Of a DNA stretch of 64,000 bases, positions 61,911 through 64,000 are shown one piece after another; within the stretch, counting starts at the first letter, position 1, and every line of letters begins with the position of its first letter. The notes below the pieces were generated by a model. It was given only the letters and a program-made list of their open reading frames with translations. It was not told the origin of the DNA and did not search any database. This stretch comes from Porifericola rhodea (GTDB taxonomy: Bacteria > Bacteroidota > Bacteroidia > Cytophagales > Cyclobacteriaceae). The position numbers and the translations under genes are program-made. The stretch is taken from the NCBI RefSeq assembly GCF_030506305.1, contig NZ_CP119421.1:1961501-2025500 (forward strand), written 5' to 3'.

Positions 61911-64000
61911 ATGATGCAAAATATGCGAGCCTATAAATTTTTCCTTCCCGTCTGCTTATTTCTTTTTCTTACAGGTATGGCTGTGCAGGCACAAGTGCTG
62001 AAACCTGCTACATGGTCGGTAGAGCTATCTAAAGGTACAGTAAAGGTAGGTGAAGAAGTAGAAGTAATACTATACGCAGATATTATAGAAGACTGGTACC
62101 TCTATTCCAACGATTTTGACCCTGAGCTAGGGCCAATGGTAACTGAAATCAATTTCAACCCTAACGAAGCTTATGAGTTGGTAGGAGAAGTAAGACCGAT
62201 AGGTGCTAAAGAGAAATACGACGATATTTTTGAAGGTAATTACACTTACTTTACTAAAAAGGCAGAGTTCCGACAAACTATCAAGGTAAAGAAAGCAAGT
62301 CTAAAAGAGATTAGTGGAGATTACAACTACCAGACATGCAGTGATATAACGGGGCAGTGCATTCCTGATGATGGAGAATTTAAGCTTGACATTACTGTGG
62401 CAGATCAGGCAGATGCTTCCTCTTCGGTTTCTGAGGATGAGGATTCCCCAAATGAAGAACAAACGGCAAATGAAAAAAAATTAGCAGAAGAATCTACTGA
62501 AATTACAGAGAACCAAGCCAATGAGACCAAAGCAGAAACAAATAATGAGGCGAAGATAAGCCAGCCGGTACCTACCACCGACATAAATGTGAGGGCGTCT
62601 AACACTCCTTATACATTATTAACTTTCTTTTTTGTAGCCTTTTTAGCAGGCCTGGCAGCTTTGCTTACACCCTGTGTCTTTCCTATGATTCCGATGACTG
62701 TTTCTTTTTTTACCGGCGGTGGTTCTAAAAGCCAGGCAATTAGTAAAGCTGTAATTTATGGTATCTCTATTATTGTAATCTATACGCTCATAGGCACACT
62801 GGTATCGGTAATATTTGGACCGGCTTTCGCTAACTGGCTCAGTACACATTGGTTACCTAATCTATTTTTCTTTGCTGTTTTTGTCATATTTGCCTTATCG
62901 TTTTTTGGTTTATTTGAGATTACCCTTCCTAGCTCAGTAGTAAACAATGTAGATCGTCAGGCTGATAAAGGAGGGTACTACGGTATTTTCTTTATGGCAT
63001 TTACGCTGGTACTGGTATCATTCTCTTGCACAGGACCTATTGTTGGAAGTATACTGGTTGAATCTGCCGGAGGAGAATTTGTTAAGCCTGTTGTAGGTAT
63101 GCTGGGTTTCTCACTGGCATTTGCTATTCCTTTCGGGCTTTTTGCGGCCTTTCCGCAATGGCTTAATAGCTTGCCCAAATCAGGTGGATGGCTTAATTCT
63201 GTAAAGGTAGTATTAGGGTTTTTAGAGTTGGCGCTGGCGCTTAAATTTTTAAGCATTGCCGACCAGGTATATCATTGGAACATACTAGACAGAGAAGTTT
63301 ATCTCGCATTGTGGATTGTAATTTTTACCCTAATGGGCTTTTATCTTCTCGGGAAACTTCGTTTACCGCATGACAGCCCCCTGGAATCAATTAGTGTGTT
63401 AAGGCTCATTCTGGCTATTGTCACCTTTTCATTTGTAGTATACCTTATACCTGGAATGTTTGGAGCTCCTTTAAAAGCCATGGCAGGTTACCTCCCTCCT
63501 ATGCATACCCACGATTTTAACATGCCATATCTAACAGGTCAGCAACTGGGGGCTACCACAGGAGTTGCATTAGCTGAGAGTGAAGAAGGTCTATGTGAAA
63601 AACCCAAATATGCTGACATGTTACACTTTCCGCATGGTATTCAGGGTTATTTTGACTACGAACAGGCACTAGCCTGTGCCGAAGCGCAGAACAAACCTGT
63701 TTTTGTAGATTTTACCGGGCATGGCTGTGTAAACTGCCGTGAAATGGAAGCAAGAGTCTGGTCAGATCCTCAAGTGCTTAAACGCCTGAAAGAAGACTAT
63801 ATAGTAGTAGCATTATATGTTGATGAAAAGACTGAGCTACCTGAGTCTGAATGGTACACTTCTGATTACGACGGTAAAGTAAAGAAAACGATTGGCAAGC
63901 AAAATGCAGACTTCCAGATTTCACGCTTCAACAACAATGCACAGCCGTATTATGTGTTGTTAAATGACAAGGGAGAGCTACTTAAACAGCCTAAAGCTTA
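61911..64000 (+). CDS. dsbD: Protein-disulfide reductase DsbD-like, 3' end beyond window
   Basis: At least 696 residues, the frame running off the window; other starts at 61914 and 61923 are possible. A signal peptide (…LTGMAVQAQ) leads to an N-terminal DsbD domain with the cysteine pair CSDITGQC, an acidic linker, then a CcdA-type membrane domain with cysteines in LLTPCVFPMIPMTVSFF and SCTGPIVGS. The C-terminal thioredoxin-like domain has FTGHGCVNCREME. It moves electrons from the cytoplasm to periplasmic thiols. All three cysteine sites are intact. Confidence 0.9.
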   Translation, partial: MMQNMRAYKFFLPVCLFLFLTGMAVQAQVLKPATWSVELSKGTVKVGEEVEVILYADIIEDWYLYSNDFDPELGPMVTEINFNPNEAYELVGEVRPIGAKEKYDDIFEGNYTYFTKKAEFRQTIKVKKASLKEISGDYNYQTCSDITGQCIPDDGEFKLDITVADQADASSSVSEDEDSPNEEQTANEKKLAEESTEITENQANETKAETNNEAKISQPVPTTDINVRASNTPYTLLTFFFVAFLAGLAALLTPCVFPMIPMTVSFFTGGGSKSQAISKAVIYGISIIVIYTLIGTLVSVIFGPAFANWLSTHWLPNLFFFAVFVIFALSFFGLFEITLPSSVVNNVDRQADKGGYYGIFFMAFTLVLVSFSCTGPIVGSILVESAGGEFVKPVVGMLGFSLAFAIPFGLFAAFPQWLNSLPKSGGWLNSVKVVLGFLELALALKFLSIADQVYHWNILDREVYLALWIVIFTLMGFYLLGKLRLPHDSPLESISVLRLILAIVTFSFVVYLIPGMFGAPLKAMAGYLPPMHTHDFNMPYLTGQQLGATTGVALAESEEGLCEKPKYADMLHFPHGIQGYFDYEQALACAEAQNKPVFVDFTGHGCVNCREMEARVWSDPQVLKRLKEDYIVVALYVDEKTELPESEWYTSDYDGKVKKTIGKQNADFQISRFNNNAQPYYVLLNDKGELLKQPKA

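Noticed and set aside
1-64000. CRISPR arrays, insertion sequences or rRNA genes
   Set aside because: No regularly spaced repeats, transposase genes, terminal inverted repeats or rRNA sequence were seen on either strand.

Overview
The window looks like chromosome from a Bacteroidota bacterium, most likely order Cytophagales. Supporting signs are families typical of that phylum (DUF4286, DUF6427, DUF4230, PepSY-TM, SusD-free lipoproteins with 'SCD/SCE' lipoboxes), several matches to the Bacteroidota sigma factor promoter (-7 TAnnTTTG, -33 TTG/TTTG), few Shine-Dalgarno sites, and genes for oxidative phenylalanine/tyrosine catabolism. It is free-living, aerobic housekeeping plus accessory metabolism. 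There is no rRNA, CRISPR array, insertion sequence or recognisable prophage. One tRNA-Arg(CCG) gene is present.

Layout. 1-3423: end of a large BNR/sortilin-like repeat protein and a DUF885 metallopeptidase. 3550-6549: TetR regulator, ABC ATPase and two permeases, with paired operators around the promoter. 6596-7621: medium-chain dehydrogenase. 7782-13771 (minus strand): a tightly overlapping four-gene cassette with a membrane/coiled-coil DUF5675 protein, a polytopic membrane protein fused to a muramidase and a zinc amidase, a DUF4230 lipoprotein, and a large membrane protein that also appears to carry a DUF4230-like domain. This is the least explained and most interesting region. 13979-15151: PepSY-TM protein. 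15290-19964 (minus): 2-oxoacid:ferredoxin oxidoreductase beta and alpha subunits with a GltD-like, FeS-rich NAD(P)H oxidoreductase. 20260-23700: double-kinase hybrid sensor. 23987-24058: tRNA-Arg. 24610-29559: exported DUF1080 protein, DUF4136-like lipoprotein, formylglycine-generating enzyme-like lipoprotein, and two Tat-exported sugar-type oxidoreductases.

29732-32427: lutABC (lactate oxidation). 33117-39125: homogentisate pathway (hpd, hmgA, Glu/Phe-type dehydrogenase, fahA, flavoprotein) without a maleylacetoacetate isomerase gene. 39329-44797: PQQ-type sugar dehydrogenase, lipoproteins, prolyl oligopeptidase, GNAT. 44884-47531 (minus): DUF4286, hemH, pheA. 47750-64000: a mostly core stretch with glyA, tatC, rpiB, a DUF6427 membrane protein, rbfA, a LolC/E-type permease, a SNF2 helicase, a kelch lipoprotein, rnhB, gcvT, comB, recX, an acidic small membrane protein, and the start of a DsbD-type disulfide reductase cut by the window edge.

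How parts relate. The Phe/Tyr cluster would convert aromatic amino acids to fumarate and acetoacetate. glyA and gcvT both supply one-carbon units. lutABC and the 2-oxoacid oxidoreductase handle small organic acids. The four-gene cell-wall cassette has catalytic domains typical of phage lysis but no phage genes around it, so it may be a domesticated envelope-remodelling or injection-associated module. All family calls are made by reading the sequence, without database searches.
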